19,380 nt of DNA from Thiobacillus sp. UBA2597 (GCA_002339725.1 DDKN01000129.1:1-19380); one strand, 5' to 3'; counted from the stretch's first letter, positions 1 to 6,851 are shown. Notes: generated by a model not told the origin, from the letters alone. Numbers and translations are program-made.

Positions 1-140
1 TTCTTCGCGGCGGGTTTCTTGGCGGCCGTCTTCTTGGCGGCCGGTTTCTTGGCGGCTGCCTTCTTCGCGGCGGGTTTCTTGGCGGCCGTCTTCTTGGCAG
101 CGGGTTTCTTGGCGGCTGCCTTCTTCACGGCGGGTTTCTT
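1..140. repeat. 60-bp tandem repeat coding the basic tail
   Basis: Positions 1-60 and 61-120 are the same 60-base unit with two differences (at 39/99 and 42/102), and a third, decaying copy begins at 121. Each unit is two related 30-base halves, each coding ten residues of alternating Ala-Ala-Lys-Lys-Pro and Ala-Ala-Lys-Lys-Ala/Thr. The near identity at the base level, beyond what the protein needs, suggests recent unit duplication. The copy number can be expected to vary between strains. The array continues past the left edge. Confidence 0.9.
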
Positions 141-218
141 GGTGACGGGGGAGGGGGTGGTGGTGGAGATACTGCTCATTGCGGTTTCAAGCGCGCTGCT
201 GGTGGTTTCGGCAGTCAT
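1..218 (-). CDS. Histone H1-like Lys/Ala/Pro-rich protein (partial, N-terminal part)
   Basis: Reading leftward from the ATG at 218-216 gives a Ser/Thr-rich head of about 25 residues (MTAETTSSALETAMSSISTT and on). An unbroken basic tract follows, made of AAKKP and AAKKA/T pentads with no acidic or aromatic residue, and it runs off the left edge after 72 codons. This composition is typical of bacterial histone H1-like or AlgP-like proteins, which bind DNA non-specifically through lysines and act in nucleoid organisation or regulation. The start is supported by a strong ribosome binding site (GAGGAG, six bases upstream). The gene follows lysA on the same strand after a 156-base gap that may hold its own promoter. 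The C-terminus is missing, so length and family cannot be fixed. A repeat-rich tail on another protein type, such as a phasin-like one, remains possible. Confidence 0.75.
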   Translation of the reverse strand, partial: MTAETTSSALETAMSSISTTTPSPVTKKPAVKKAAAKKPAAKKTAAKKPAAKKAAAKKPAAKKTAAKKPAAK

Positions 219-224
219 ATTCGA

Positions 225-230
225 CTCCTC
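225..230 (-). promoter_or_regulatory. Ribosome binding site of the histone H1-like gene
   Basis: GAGGAG on the minus strand lies six bases before the ATG at 218-216. It is a near-ideal Shine-Dalgarno sequence and fixes the start. It is clearly stronger than most sites in the window, as expected for an abundant nucleoid protein. Confidence 0.75.
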
Positions 231-270
231 TATGAAGTTAAGTTGCCTGACTCACATGCCTGTATCCAAG

Positions 271-290
271 CATTTCCGCGCATTTCCGCG
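271..290. repeat. Two head-to-tail copies of a 10-bp motif in the histone-like gene leader
   Basis: CATTTCCGCG occurs twice without a gap, at 271-280 and 281-290, and a partial CG extension follows. It lies between the putative -10 box and the start codon of the histone H1-like gene. It could be a protein-binding site, a slippage product or chance. The sequence alone does not decide. Confidence 0.6.
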
Positions 291-300
291 CGATGAGGCA

Positions 301-331
301 ATTCTAGAACCAAAAATTATTTGCGCCGCAA
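301..331 (-). promoter_or_regulatory. Possible promoter of the histone H1-like gene
   Basis: On the minus strand TAGAAT (301-306) resembles a -10 box, and TTGCGG (326-331) could serve as a weak -35 with 19-base spacing, longer than ideal. The stretch is A/T-rich compared with its surroundings. It would give a leader of about 75 bases carrying the 10-bp direct repeat. The assignment is by eye only. Confidence 0.3.
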
Positions 332-353
332 CAGTTTATATGTCATGCGCAAA
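310..353 (-). terminator. Possible terminator downstream of lysA
   Basis: Downstream of the lysA stop, the minus strand reads TTTGCGC (353-347), a 20-base loop, then GCGCAAA (326-320), and then TAATTTTTGG. The 7-bp inverted repeat followed by a T-rich run looks like a weak intrinsic terminator. The loop is long and the region overlaps the possible promoter of the next gene, so confidence is low. Confidence 0.3.
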
Positions 354-374
354 ACAATTTTCCGCACTGTGTTA

Positions 375-1619
375 TCACGGCAACAACACTTCATTCGCGA
401 ACAGCGCGCTGATCTCTTCACGTCGCCGAATGAGATGCAGCTGCGCGCCATGCACCATCACTTCAGCAGCACGCGCGCGGCTGTTGTAGTTCGAGCTCAT
501 GCTCATGCCATACGCACCAGTGGAAAGAACGGCGAGCAGATCGCCTTCCGCCAATACCAGTTCACGATCGTGGCCGAGGAAGTCACCGCTCTCGCAGACG
601 GGGCCGACGATTTCGTAGCGGCGTGCTTCTCCCTGGCGCAGCGTCACCGGCACGATGTCGTGCCAGGCGTCGTACAGCGCCGGTCGCATCAGGTCGTTCA
701 TGGCGGCGTCGACGATGGCGAAGTCCTTGGCCGCGCCGTGTTTGAGGTATTCGACCCGGGTCAGCAGCAGGCCGGCGTTGCCGACCAGCGAGCGGCCCGG
801 TTCGAGGATGAGTGTCTGCGGCCGGCCCTTGAGCTTGTCGAGCAGGGTGCGGGCGTAGGCGTCGACCGCCGGCGGCGTCTCGTCACGGTAGCGGATGCCG
901 ACGCCGCCGCCCATGTCGAGGTGATGCAGGATGATGCCGTCGGCCGCCAGGGTATCGACCAGTTGCAGCACCTTGTCCAGTGCCTCGGCGAAGGGGGCGA
1001 TCTCGGTCAGCTGCGAACCGATGTGACAGTCGATGCCGACCACCCGCAGGTTCGGCAGCGAGGCAGCCAGGCGATAGACCCGCAGCGCCTCGTCGTGGGC
1101 GATGCCGAACTTGTTCTCCTTGAGCCCGGTCGAGATGTAGGGATGGGTCTTGGCGTCGACGTCGGGGTTCACCCGCAGGCTGATCGGCGCGCGCTTGCCC
1201 AGCTCGCCGGCCACCTGGTTCAGGCGGTGCAGCTCGCTCTCCGATTCGACATTGAAGCAGTGGATGCCGGCCGCGAGCGCGGCGCGCATCTCTTCGGCCG
1301 TCTTGCCGACGCCGGAGAAAACCACCTTGTTCGGGTTGCCGCCGGCCGCCAGCACCCGGGCCAGCTCGCCGCCGGAGACGATGTCGAAACCGGCGCCGAG
1401 GCGGGCGAACAGGTTGAGGATGGCCAGGCTGGAATTGGCCTTCACCGCATAGCAGATCAGATGCGGGTGGCCGGCGAAGGCGCGGTCATAGGCCTGATAG
1501 GTCGCTTCCAGCATGGCCCGGGAATATACATAGGTGGGCGTGCCGTGGGCTTGGGCGATGCTGTCCAGGGCCACGTCCTCGCAATAGAGGTGGCCGTCGC
1601 GTCGGGTGACAAGGTTCAT
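375..1619 (-). CDS. lysA: Diaminopimelate decarboxylase
   Basis: The product is 414 residues, normal for the family. It catalyses the last step of lysine synthesis: PLP-dependent decarboxylation of meso-diaminopimelate to L-lysine in the cytosol. The fold type III alanine-racemase-like barrel shows YAVKAN with the PLP lysine at K60, then HIGSQ, the glycine-rich GGGVGI, and EPGRSLVGNAG for phosphate binding. The C-terminal domain carries CESGDFLG (C342), the active-site Cys contributed across the dimer, and GAYGMSMSSNYNSR. The ATG at 1619-1617 overlaps the stop of lptM as ATGA, so the two are probably co-translated. The open frame continues upstream to 1937, but that extension runs through lptM and cyaY in other frames and has no family similarity. 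lptM-lysA order is common in proteobacteria. Confidence 0.97.
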   Translation of the reverse strand: MNLVTRRDGHLYCEDVALDSIAQAHGTPTYVYSRAMLEATYQAYDRAFAGHPHLICYAVKANSSLAILNLFARLGAGFDIVSGGELARVLAAGGNPNKVVFSGVGKTAEEMRAALAAGIHCFNVESESELHRLNQVAGELGKRAPISLRVNPDVDAKTHPYISTGLKENKFGIAHDEALRVYRLAASLPNLRVVGIDCHIGSQLTEIAPFAEALDKVLQLVDTLAADGIILHHLDMGGGVGIRYRDETPPAVDAYARTLLDKLKGRPQTLILEPGRSLVGNAGLLLTRVEYLKHGAAKDFAIVDAAMNDLMRPALYDAWHDIVPVTLRQGEARRYEIVGPVCESGDFLGHDRELVLAEGDLLAVLSTGAYGMSMSSNYNSRARAAEVMVHGAQLHLIRRREEISALFANEVLLP

Positions 1620-1732
1620 TGCTGGCTGGGGGCGGTGGGTTGGGGTTTCGGGTCGTCCGGCAGATAGAGCGGACCTTTTTTGCCGCAGCCGGACAGGGCG
1701 ATCAACAGGCAGAGCAGAAACAGTCGGGACAT
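1616..1732 (-). CDS. lptM: LptM-like small lipoprotein (LPS translocon maturation)
   Basis: This is a 38-residue lipoprotein precursor starting MSRLFLLCLLIALSGC. It has a short basic n-region, a leucine-rich h-region and the lipobox L-S-G-C with the lipidated Cys at 16. The mature part opens CGKKGPLYLP, the hallmark of the LptM (formerly YifL) family, and ends in a Pro/Gln/Asp-rich tail. In enterobacteria LptM assists oxidative maturation of the outer-membrane LptDE translocon. That role here is inferred from the motif. Its stop overlaps the lysA start (ATGA) and it diverges from cyaY across about 50 bases. That placement beside cyaY and lysA is the usual one for this family. The gene is below usual ORF-length cut-offs and easily missed. 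Confidence 0.88.
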   Translation of the reverse strand: MSRLFLLCLLIALSGCGKKGPLYLPDDPKPQPTAPSQQ

Positions 1733-1743
1733 GGCGGCATCGG

Positions 1744-1749
1744 TAAAAT
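1744..1749 (+). promoter_or_regulatory. Possible -10 box for cyaY
   Basis: TAAAAT lies 33 bases before the cyaY start in the short cyaY/lptM divergent gap. No convincing -35 hexamer is seen, so this is a weak call. No clear promoter for lptM-lysA could be picked on the other strand. It may lie inside the cyaY coding region. Confidence 0.25.
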
Positions 1750-1782
1750 GGGGCACCGCACGAGTTTAGCATGGGGGAAAAC

Positions 1783-2100
1783 ATGGACGAACGCGAATAC
1801 CAGAGTCTGGCCGATGCCGCGCTGACCCGGATCGAGGAAGGCATCGAAAGGTCCGATGCCGGGCTCGAATGCGAGCGCGCCGGCGGCGGCATCCTGGAGC
1901 TGGAGTTCGACGACGGCTCCAAGATCGTGATCAACAAGCAGGCCGCGGTGCAGGAGATCTGGGTCGCCGCGAAAAGCGGCGGCTTTCACTATCGCTGGCA
2001 GGATGGCCAGTGGCGGGATACCCGCACGGGCGAGGAGCTGTTCGCCGCCCTGTCGCGGCTGGCCAGCGAACAGGCCGGCGAGCCGGTTAATCTCGCTTAA
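1783..2100 (+). CDS. cyaY: Frataxin-like iron donor CyaY
   Basis: The product is 105 residues from the preferred ATG at 1783, matching the usual frataxin size of about 106. CyaY binds iron through an acidic first helix and modulates iron-sulfur cluster assembly by the IscS/IscU machinery in the cytosol. Visible features are the acidic N-terminal helix (MDEREYQSLADAAL, then IEEGIE) and the beta-sheet core with IVINKQ, QEIWVAA and GGFHY at residues 48-70. An in-frame ATG exists at 1771, but GGGGGAA sits just before 1783 at proper spacing, and family members begin at the equivalent residue. The stop overlaps the argH stop from the opposite strand. The neighbouring heme genes also use iron, but they are separate transcription units. 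Confidence 0.95.
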   Translation: MDEREYQSLADAALTRIEEGIERSDAGLECERAGGGILELEFDDGSKIVINKQAAVQEIWVAAKSGGFHYRWQDGQWRDTRTGEELFAALSRLASEQAGEPVNLA

Positions 2101-3491
2101 GCCAGCCGCGCCCGGGCCCGGGCGATGGCGGCGCGCACCTGTTCCGGCGCTGTGCCGCCGATATGCTGGCGCGCGGCGAGCGAGCCTTCCAGGGTGAGCA
2201 CGGCGTAGACGTCGTCGGCGATCAGGTTCGAGAAGCCCTGCAACTCGGTCAGGGGAAGGTCGGCCAGGTCGCAGCCCTTGGCCTCGGCCGCGCGCACGGC
2301 GCGGGCCACCGCCTCGTGCGCCTCGCGGAAGGGCAGACCCTTCTTCACCAGATAATCGGCCAGGTCGGTGGCGGTGGCGAAGCCCTCGGCCGCCGCCCGG
2401 CGCATGGCCTCGGGCTTGACCCGGATGCCGGGGATCATCTCGGCCAGCAGGGCCAGGGTGTCGATCAGGGTGTCGACCGCATCGAACAGCGGCTCTTTGT
2501 CTTCCTGGTTGTCCTTGTTATAGGCGAGCGGCTGGCCTTTCATCAGGGTGAGCAGGGCGATGAGGTGACCGTTCATGCGGCCGGTCTTGCCGCGCATCAG
2601 CTCGGGCACGTCCGGGTTCTTCTTCTGCGGCATGATCGAGGAGCCGGTGCAGAAGCGGTCGGCCAGGTCGATGAAGCCGAAGCGCGGGGTCATCCACAGC
2701 ACCAGCTCTTCCGAGAAGCGGGAGAGGTGGGTCATCAGCAGGGCGCCGGCGGCGAGGAATTCGATGGCGAAGTCGCGGTCGGACACGGCGTCGAGCGAGT
2801 TCTCGCATACCGCCTCGAAGCCGAGTTCCTGGGCGACGAACTGGCGGTCGATCGGGAAGGTGGTGCCGGCGAGCGCCGCCGCCCCCAGGGGCAGGCGGTT
2901 GACCCGGCGCCGGCAGTCGGCCAGGCGCTCGGCGTCGCGCGACAGCATCTCGAAATAGGCCAGCATATGATGACCGAAGGTGACCGGCATGGCCACCTGC
3001 AGATGGGTGAAGCCGGGCATCACCGTGTCGGCCTGCTTTTCCGCCAGATCGAGCAGGGCGCCGCGCGCCTGGCGGAGCAGGACGAGGATCTGATCGATAG
3101 CGTCGCGCAGATAGAGCCTCACATCGGTGGCGACCTGGTCGTTGCGCGAGCGCCCGGTGTGCAGGCGCTTGCCGGCATCGCCGATGCGCGCGGTCAAGGC
3201 CCGCTCGATGTTCATGTGCACGTCTTCCAGGTCGAGCGACCAGGTGAAGCGGCCGGCCTCGATCTCGGCCCGGATCTCGGCCATGCCGCGTTCGATGGCG
3301 GCGAGGTCGTCGGCCGACAGGATGCCGACGCGGTGGAGCATCCGGGCGTGGGCGAGCGAGCCCTGGATGTCGAACGGCCACAGCCGCCAGTCGAAGGGGA
3401 TGGAGGCGGTGTAGCGCTTTACCCGTTCGGACACGGGTTCGGAGAAGCGGCCGGACCAGGTGTTATTGCTTTGCGGGGTGTCGTTCGACAT
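2097..3491 (-). CDS. argH: Argininosuccinate lyase
   Basis: The product is 464 residues, the family norm. It cleaves argininosuccinate to arginine and fumarate, the last step of arginine synthesis, as a homotetramer of the fumarase/aspartase superfamily. Conserved regions are TWSGRFSEP near the start, HTGRSRNDQVATD (111-123), FTHLQVAMP (161-169, with the conserved Thr-His pair) and the signature loop GSSIMPQKKNP (283-293) carrying the catalytic Ser. ATG at 3491 has AGGA nine bases upstream. The TAA stop (2099-2097) shares TTAA with the cyaY stop, leaving no room for a terminator between the two convergent genes. Upstream lies an AT-rich inverted repeat that may hold its promoter. Confidence 0.98.
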   Translation of the reverse strand: MSNDTPQSNNTWSGRFSEPVSERVKRYTASIPFDWRLWPFDIQGSLAHARMLHRVGILSADDLAAIERGMAEIRAEIEAGRFTWSLDLEDVHMNIERALTARIGDAGKRLHTGRSRNDQVATDVRLYLRDAIDQILVLLRQARGALLDLAEKQADTVMPGFTHLQVAMPVTFGHHMLAYFEMLSRDAERLADCRRRVNRLPLGAAALAGTTFPIDRQFVAQELGFEAVCENSLDAVSDRDFAIEFLAAGALLMTHLSRFSEELVLWMTPRFGFIDLADRFCTGSSIMPQKKNPDVPELMRGKTGRMNGHLIALLTLMKGQPLAYNKDNQEDKEPLFDAVDTLIDTLALLAEMIPGIRVKPEAMRRAAAEGFATATDLADYLVKKGLPFREAHEAVARAVRAAEAKGCDLADLPLTELQGFSNLIADDVYAVLTLEGSLAARQHIGGTAPEQVRAAIARARARLA

Positions 3492-3512
3492 GCGGGTTCA
3501 TCCTATCGGCGG

Positions 3513-3535
3513 CCGACACTTAATATATATGTCGG
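3513..3535. promoter_or_regulatory. Inverted repeat over an AT-rich block upstream of argH
   Basis: CCGACA (3513-3518) and TGTCGG (3530-3535) form a perfect 6-bp inverted repeat around the 11-base centre CTTAATATATA. The centre holds the best -10-like sequence on the minus strand (TATATT) about 30 bases before the argH start. The layout fits a dimeric repressor site covering a promoter. A hairpin in the argH leader is an alternative. No match to a specific known operator is claimed. Confidence 0.4.
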
Positions 3536-3566
3536 TTTGCGGTTCGCCCGGATTTTACCCTCAAGC

Positions 3567-3588
3567 GCCCATTTCAGTAGAAACGGGC
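3567..3588 (-). terminator. Candidate terminator hairpin after the thioredoxin-like gene
   Basis: On the minus strand GCCCGTTTC, loop TACT, GAAATGGGC form a 9-bp stem, 11 bases beyond the stop of the thioredoxin-like gene. One pair is G-U on the minus-strand RNA but would be an A-C mismatch on the plus-strand RNA, so the hairpin suits leftward transcripts. There is no proper T-run after it (GCTTGAGGG), so termination may be Rho-dependent or the hairpin may protect the 3' end. Confidence 0.45.
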
Positions 3589-3599
3589 CCGATCCGGCC

Positions 3600-4076
3600 T
3601 CAAGGCCTGGCCTGGCGCACGGCGGCCAGGCCGTTCTCGATCGCCTCGTTGAAGTAGTAGCCGTAGTAGTCGACGGTGGACAGCCCGATCAGCGGCGGGC
3701 CGAGCGGCTTGCCGTCCGGGCTGAAGACGAGCACCGTTGGCACCAGGCTGACGCCGTGGCGGCTGGCGAAGGCAGCCTGGCTCATGCGCCGGCCCTTGAA
3801 GTCGCGCAGCATCCGGCCGCCGCCGACCTCGACCCGGCGCATGACCAGTTTGGTGTCGTAGTCGAGATTGCGGCTGGTCGGGATCATGAATTCGTCGAGC
3901 ACCACCTTGCAGTAGGGACAGGATTCGCTGACGAAGGCGATCATGATCACGCCTTGGAAGCCGCGCACGTGCTTGGCATCTGCGGCCAGATCCTCGGCGT
4001 CGGGCACCCCCTCGGCCGCAGCCGTCAGCGCGGCCCATGCTAGAATGCCCGCCAGCAGCGTGAACAGTCGTTTCAT
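3600..4076 (-). CDS. Periplasmic thioredoxin-fold protein (SoxW-like)
   Basis: The product is 158 residues from ATG 4076, which has GGAG six bases upstream. A TTG codon two codons earlier is less likely. Residues 1-21 are a signal peptide (MKRLFTLLAG, then an Ala-rich end), so the protein is exported. The thioredoxin fold shows SESCPYCK with redox Cys53/Cys56 (CPYC) and the cis-proline motif LVPT (P113), followed by FSPDGKPLGPPLIGL and a Tyr-rich YYGYYF helix. The family includes thiol-disulfide proteins such as SoxW and DsbD-linked reductants. Partner and direction of electron flow cannot be read from sequence. It diverges from hemC across about 60 bases. A link to periplasmic disulfide reduction or cytochrome maturation is speculation. 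Confidence 0.85.
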   Translation of the reverse strand: MKRLFTLLAGILAWAALTAAAEGVPDAEDLAADAKHVRGFQGVIMIAFVSESCPYCKVVLDEFMIPTSRNLDYDTKLVMRRVEVGGGRMLRDFKGRRMSQAAFASRHGVSLVPTVLVFSPDGKPLGPPLIGLSTVDYYGYYFNEAIENGLAAVRQARP

Positions 4077-4110
4077 GCGCAACTCCGTAAACTTCGTTGG
4101 ATTCTGACAT

Positions 4111-4127
4111 GGGCCCTCTATCGGCCC
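4111..4127. other. Small palindrome between the thioredoxin-like gene and hemC
   Basis: GGGCC (4111-4115), a 7-base spacer and GGCCC (4123-4127) form an inverted repeat 12 bases before the hemC start, in the gap between divergent genes. It could be an operator or a short leader hairpin near an otherwise poor hemC ribosome binding site. No clear promoter hexamers are visible for either gene. Confidence 0.3.
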
Positions 4128-4139
4128 AATAGTTCAATC

Positions 4140-5066
4140 ATGCCGAGCCGTGTTGTCATCGCCACCCGTGAAAGCCAGCTGGCCCTGTGGCAGGCCGAAC
4201 ATATCCGCGCCCGCCTGCTGGCCCTGCACGATGACCTGCAGGTCGAGCTTTTGGGCATGACCACCCAGGGCGACCAGATCCTCGATTCGCCCCTCTCGCG
4301 CATCGGCGGCAAGGGTTTGTTCGTCAAGGAACTGGAGCAGGCCATGGCCGAGGGCCGGGCCGATCTGGCGGTGCATTCGATGAAGGACGTGCCCATGGTA
4401 TTGCCGGAAGGCTTCCTGCTGACGGCGATCACCGAGCGGGAAGACCCGCGCGACGCCCTGGTCTCGAAGCGCTACAAGAGCCTGGCCGAACTGCCGGCCG
4501 GCGCGCGGGTCGGCACCTCCAGCCTGCGCCGCCAGGCCCAGATCCGCGCGCGTTTTCCGCAGCTGCAGATCGACACCCTGCGCGGCAACGTCAACACCCG
4601 GCTGCGCAAGCTGGACGAGGGGCAGTACGACGCCATCGTGCTCGCTGCCGCCGGGCTCAAACGGCTGGAGCTGGGCCATCGCATCAGCGCCCTGCTGACG
4701 CCGGAAGAGAGCCTGCCCGCGGTGGGCCAGGGGGCGCTCGGCATCGAGATCCGCAGCGACCGTCCCGATCTGGTCGAATTGCTGGCCCCGCTGGCGGATG
4801 CCGCGACCACGGCCTGTGTCCGCGCCGAGCGTGAGCTCGGCCGCGTCCTGCAAGGCGGCTGCCAGGCCCCGATCGGTGGTTTCGCCGAGCTGGTCGAGGG
4901 GCGCCTGCACCTGCGCGGCTTCGTCTCCGACCTGGAGGGCGTGCGCGTCTACCGGGCCGAGGCCACCGGCGAGCCGGCCGAGCCGGAGGCGCTCGGCCGC
5001 CAGGTGGCCGAGGCCCTGCTCAAGCAGGGCGCCGACAAGGTCATGGCGGAGTTGCTCGGGCATTGA
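4140..5066 (+). CDS. hemC: Hydroxymethylbilane synthase (porphobilinogen deaminase)
   Basis: The product is 308 residues, the family norm. It polymerises four porphobilinogens into hydroxymethylbilane in the cytosol, using a covalent dipyrromethane cofactor. Seen are the N-terminal IATRESQLALWQ, the flexible loop IGGKGLFVKELE, HSMKDVP with catalytic D83, GTSSLRRQAQ, TLRGNVNTRL, LAAAGLKRL, and GGCQAPIG with the cofactor cysteine C241. The start ATG at 4140 fits family N-termini even though no good Shine-Dalgarno sequence precedes it. The stop overlaps the likely TTG start of hemD. It is the first gene of the heme cluster. Confidence 0.98.
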   Translation: MPSRVVIATRESQLALWQAEHIRARLLALHDDLQVELLGMTTQGDQILDSPLSRIGGKGLFVKELEQAMAEGRADLAVHSMKDVPMVLPEGFLLTAITEREDPRDALVSKRYKSLAELPAGARVGTSSLRRQAQIRARFPQLQIDTLRGNVNTRLRKLDEGQYDAIVLAAAGLKRLELGHRISALLTPEESLPAVGQGALGIEIRSDRPDLVELLAPLADAATTACVRAERELGRVLQGGCQAPIGGFAELVEGRLHLRGFVSDLEGVRVYRAEATGEPAEPEALGRQVAEALLKQGADKVMAELLGH

Positions 5067-5848
5067 CGGTGTCACTCGCGGGCAAGGGCATCCTGGTGAC
5101 CCGGCCGCGCGAGCAGGCGGCGCCGCTGCTGGAACGCCTGCAGGCCGCGGGTGCCCGCCCTCTGTTGTTTCCCAGTATCGAGATCGCACCGCCGGAGGAT
5201 ACGGCCCGCCTGCAGGACGTCATCGAGCGCCTGGCGCAATTCGATTGGGCCATCTTCATCAGTCCCAGCGCCGTGGACATGGCCTGGCCGGCGATCGAAT
5301 CGCGTCTGGGGCAATGGCCAAGTCAAGTGAAGATCGCTGCGGTCGGACCGGGTACGGCACGGGCCCTGCAGCGGCATGGCATCGGGCAGGTGCGGCTGCC
5401 GGAGCAGGGCAGTGACAGCGAGGCCCTGCTCGCCCTCGGTGAATTTCAACAGCCGGCCGGTCGGCGCGTGGTCATCTTTCGTGGCCAAGGCGGGCGCGAA
5501 TGGCTGGCCGAGACCTTGCGTGAACGCGGCGCCTGGGTGGAATATGCCGAGTGTTACCGGCGCCGGCTGCCGGCGGCCGACCCCGCTCCGATCCTGGCGG
5601 CCTGGCAACGGGGCGGGATCGACGCGGTCAGCGTCACCAGCGCCGAGGGTGTGCGGAATCTGTTTGCCCTGCTGGGCGAGGCCGGCCGTGAATGGCTGTG
5701 CGCCACCCCGATGTTCGTGCCGCATGCGCGCATCGCCGAGGCGGCGCGCGCGCTCGGTGTGCGCCAGGTGCAGGTGACCGCCACCGGCGATGAAGGCTTG
5801 CTCAAATCGATGAATGAATGGTTCGCCCATGAACAGCCCCGCCCCTGA
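5063..5848 (+). CDS. hemD: Uroporphyrinogen-III synthase
   Basis: The product is 261 residues, normal for the family. It closes hydroxymethylbilane with inversion of ring D to give uroporphyrinogen III. The sequence is variable in this family, but typical features are present: LAGKGILVTRPREQA at the start, the mid-protein FISPSAVDMAW, AVGPGTARAL, VVIFRGQGGREWLAETL, VTSAEGVRNL and the C-terminal VTATGDEGLL. The TTG at 5063 overlaps the hemC stop (TTGA). A GTG at 5069 is an equally possible start and would remove two residues. Position straight after hemC supports the call. The C-terminus overlaps hemX. Confidence 0.93.
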   Translation: MTVSLAGKGILVTRPREQAAPLLERLQAAGARPLLFPSIEIAPPEDTARLQDVIERLAQFDWAIFISPSAVDMAWPAIESRLGQWPSQVKIAAVGPGTARALQRHGIGQVRLPEQGSDSEALLALGEFQQPAGRRVVIFRGQGGREWLAETLRERGAWVEYAECYRRRLPAADPAPILAAWQRGGIDAVSVTSAEGVRNLFALLGEAGREWLCATPMFVPHARIAEAARALGVRQVQVTATGDEGLLKSMNEWFAHEQPRP

Positions 5849-6851
5849 GACCGCCACGACACCTGGCCGTTCGCCCTGGCTGCTGGCCGCCCTCACGGTG
5901 GCCGTGCTGGCCCTGGTTGCGGCCGGTGCGGTGGCCTGGCTGCTGCACGTGCGCATGCAGGAACTGGAGTTGCAGCTGGCCAAGCGCATCGGCGAATTCG
6001 ACAGCGCCAGCCGTCAGGCGCAGGCCGCGGCCCAACAGGCGGGCACCACTTTGGACAGCGTGCTCGCCCGCCTGGATGCGCTCGAAGCGCAGTCGTTGAC
6101 GGCGCAGAACCAGCAGCTGGCGCTGTCGGCCATGTACCAGGAACTGGCGCGCAGCCAGGACGAGCGGGTGTTGGCCGACATCGAGCAGACCCTGTCGCTG
6201 GTGCAGGAGCATCTGCAACTGGCCGGCAATGTCCGCGCCGCCCTGATCGCCCTGGAGTCGGCCGAGCAGCGGCTGACCCGGCAGGGCAAGCCGCAGTTTG
6301 CCGCCCTGCGTCAGGCGATCGCGCGCGATGTCGAGCGCCTGCGCCTTTTGCCCAATGCCGATGTGATCGGCCTCAATGCCCGACTCGACGCCCTGATCCA
6401 GAACATCGACATGCTCAAGCTGGAGTCGGAATCGGAGCCGATCGCCAAGCCGGCGCCGGCGACCGGCACGGGGCCGGTGGATACCGCCAGCCGCCTGGGG
6501 CGCGCGTTGTGGGAGGAGTTCAAGCAGCTGGTGCGCATCCGCCGGCTCGACCACCCCGATCTGCCGCTGCTCGCGCCGGAGCAGGTCTATTTCGTCAAGC
6601 AGAACCTCAAGCTGCGCCTGCTCTCCGCCCGCCTGGCCGCCCTGCAGGGTGACCAGGCCACGTGGAAGTCCGACCTGACGGCGGCCCAGGCCTGGATCAC
6701 CCAGTATTTCAATCGCAACGACCCGCTGGTGCGCAGCACGCTCGACAGCCTGAAACACCTGGCCGCCGCCTCGGTCTCGGTCGAGGGCGCCGACATCTCG
6801 GGCAGCCTCAAGGCCTTGAACGAGGCGCGCCGCATGGTGCGCAGCGGATGA
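5814..6851 (+). CDS. hemX: HemX-like membrane protein of the heme cluster
   Basis: The product is 345 residues. It has a short cytoplasmic head, one transmembrane helix at about 21-44 (PWLLAALTVAVLALVAAGAV), then a long helical region. The part around residues 46-115 is rich in Glu, Gln and Ala and looks like a coiled coil. The C-terminal part holds WEEFKQLVRIR and VYFVKQNLKLRLLSARLA, typical of the HemX family. HemX is often labelled uroporphyrinogen-III C-methyltransferase, but the SAM-binding motifs of a methyltransferase are absent. Its exact role in heme synthesis is not established. Start is uncertain: ATG 5814 or ATG 5829, both inside the hemD end, and neither has a good ribosome binding site. 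Its stop overlaps the hemY start. Confidence 0.9.
   Translation: MNGSPMNSPAPETATTPGRSPWLLAALTVAVLALVAAGAVAWLLHVRMQELELQLAKRIGEFDSASRQAQAAAQQAGTTLDSVLARLDALEAQSLTAQNQQLALSAMYQELARSQDERVLADIEQTLSLVQEHLQLAGNVRAALIALESAEQRLTRQGKPQFAALRQAIARDVERLRLLPNADVIGLNARLDALIQNIDMLKLESESEPIAKPAPATGTGPVDTASRLGRALWEEFKQLVRIRRLDHPDLPLLAPEQVYFVKQNLKLRLLSARLAALQGDQATWKSDLTAAQAWITQYFNRNDPLVRSTLDSLKHLAAASVSVEGADISGSLKALNEARRMVRSG

Noticed and set aside
1..140. Short spaced repeats at the left edge as a CRISPR array
   Set aside because: The repeats are contiguous 60-bp units with no unique spacers, and they translate into a regular Lys/Ala/Pro protein tail.
321..331. TTGCG-C-CGCAA palindrome as a hairpin
   Set aside because: A one-base loop cannot form. 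It is at most a protein site or chance, so it was not listed separately.
321..1667. 448-codon plus-strand open frame opposite lysA
   Set aside because: lysA is unambiguous on the minus strand, and the plus frame shows only mirror-composition sequence.
1620..1937. N-terminal extension of lysA up to 1937
   Set aside because: It runs through lptM and cyaY in other frames. The LysA family begins at the ATG at 1619, which is coupled to the lptM stop.
2163..4043. 626-codon plus-strand open frame across argH and the thioredoxin-like gene
   Set aside because: It has no family motif, spans two real genes on the other strand and has shadow-type composition.
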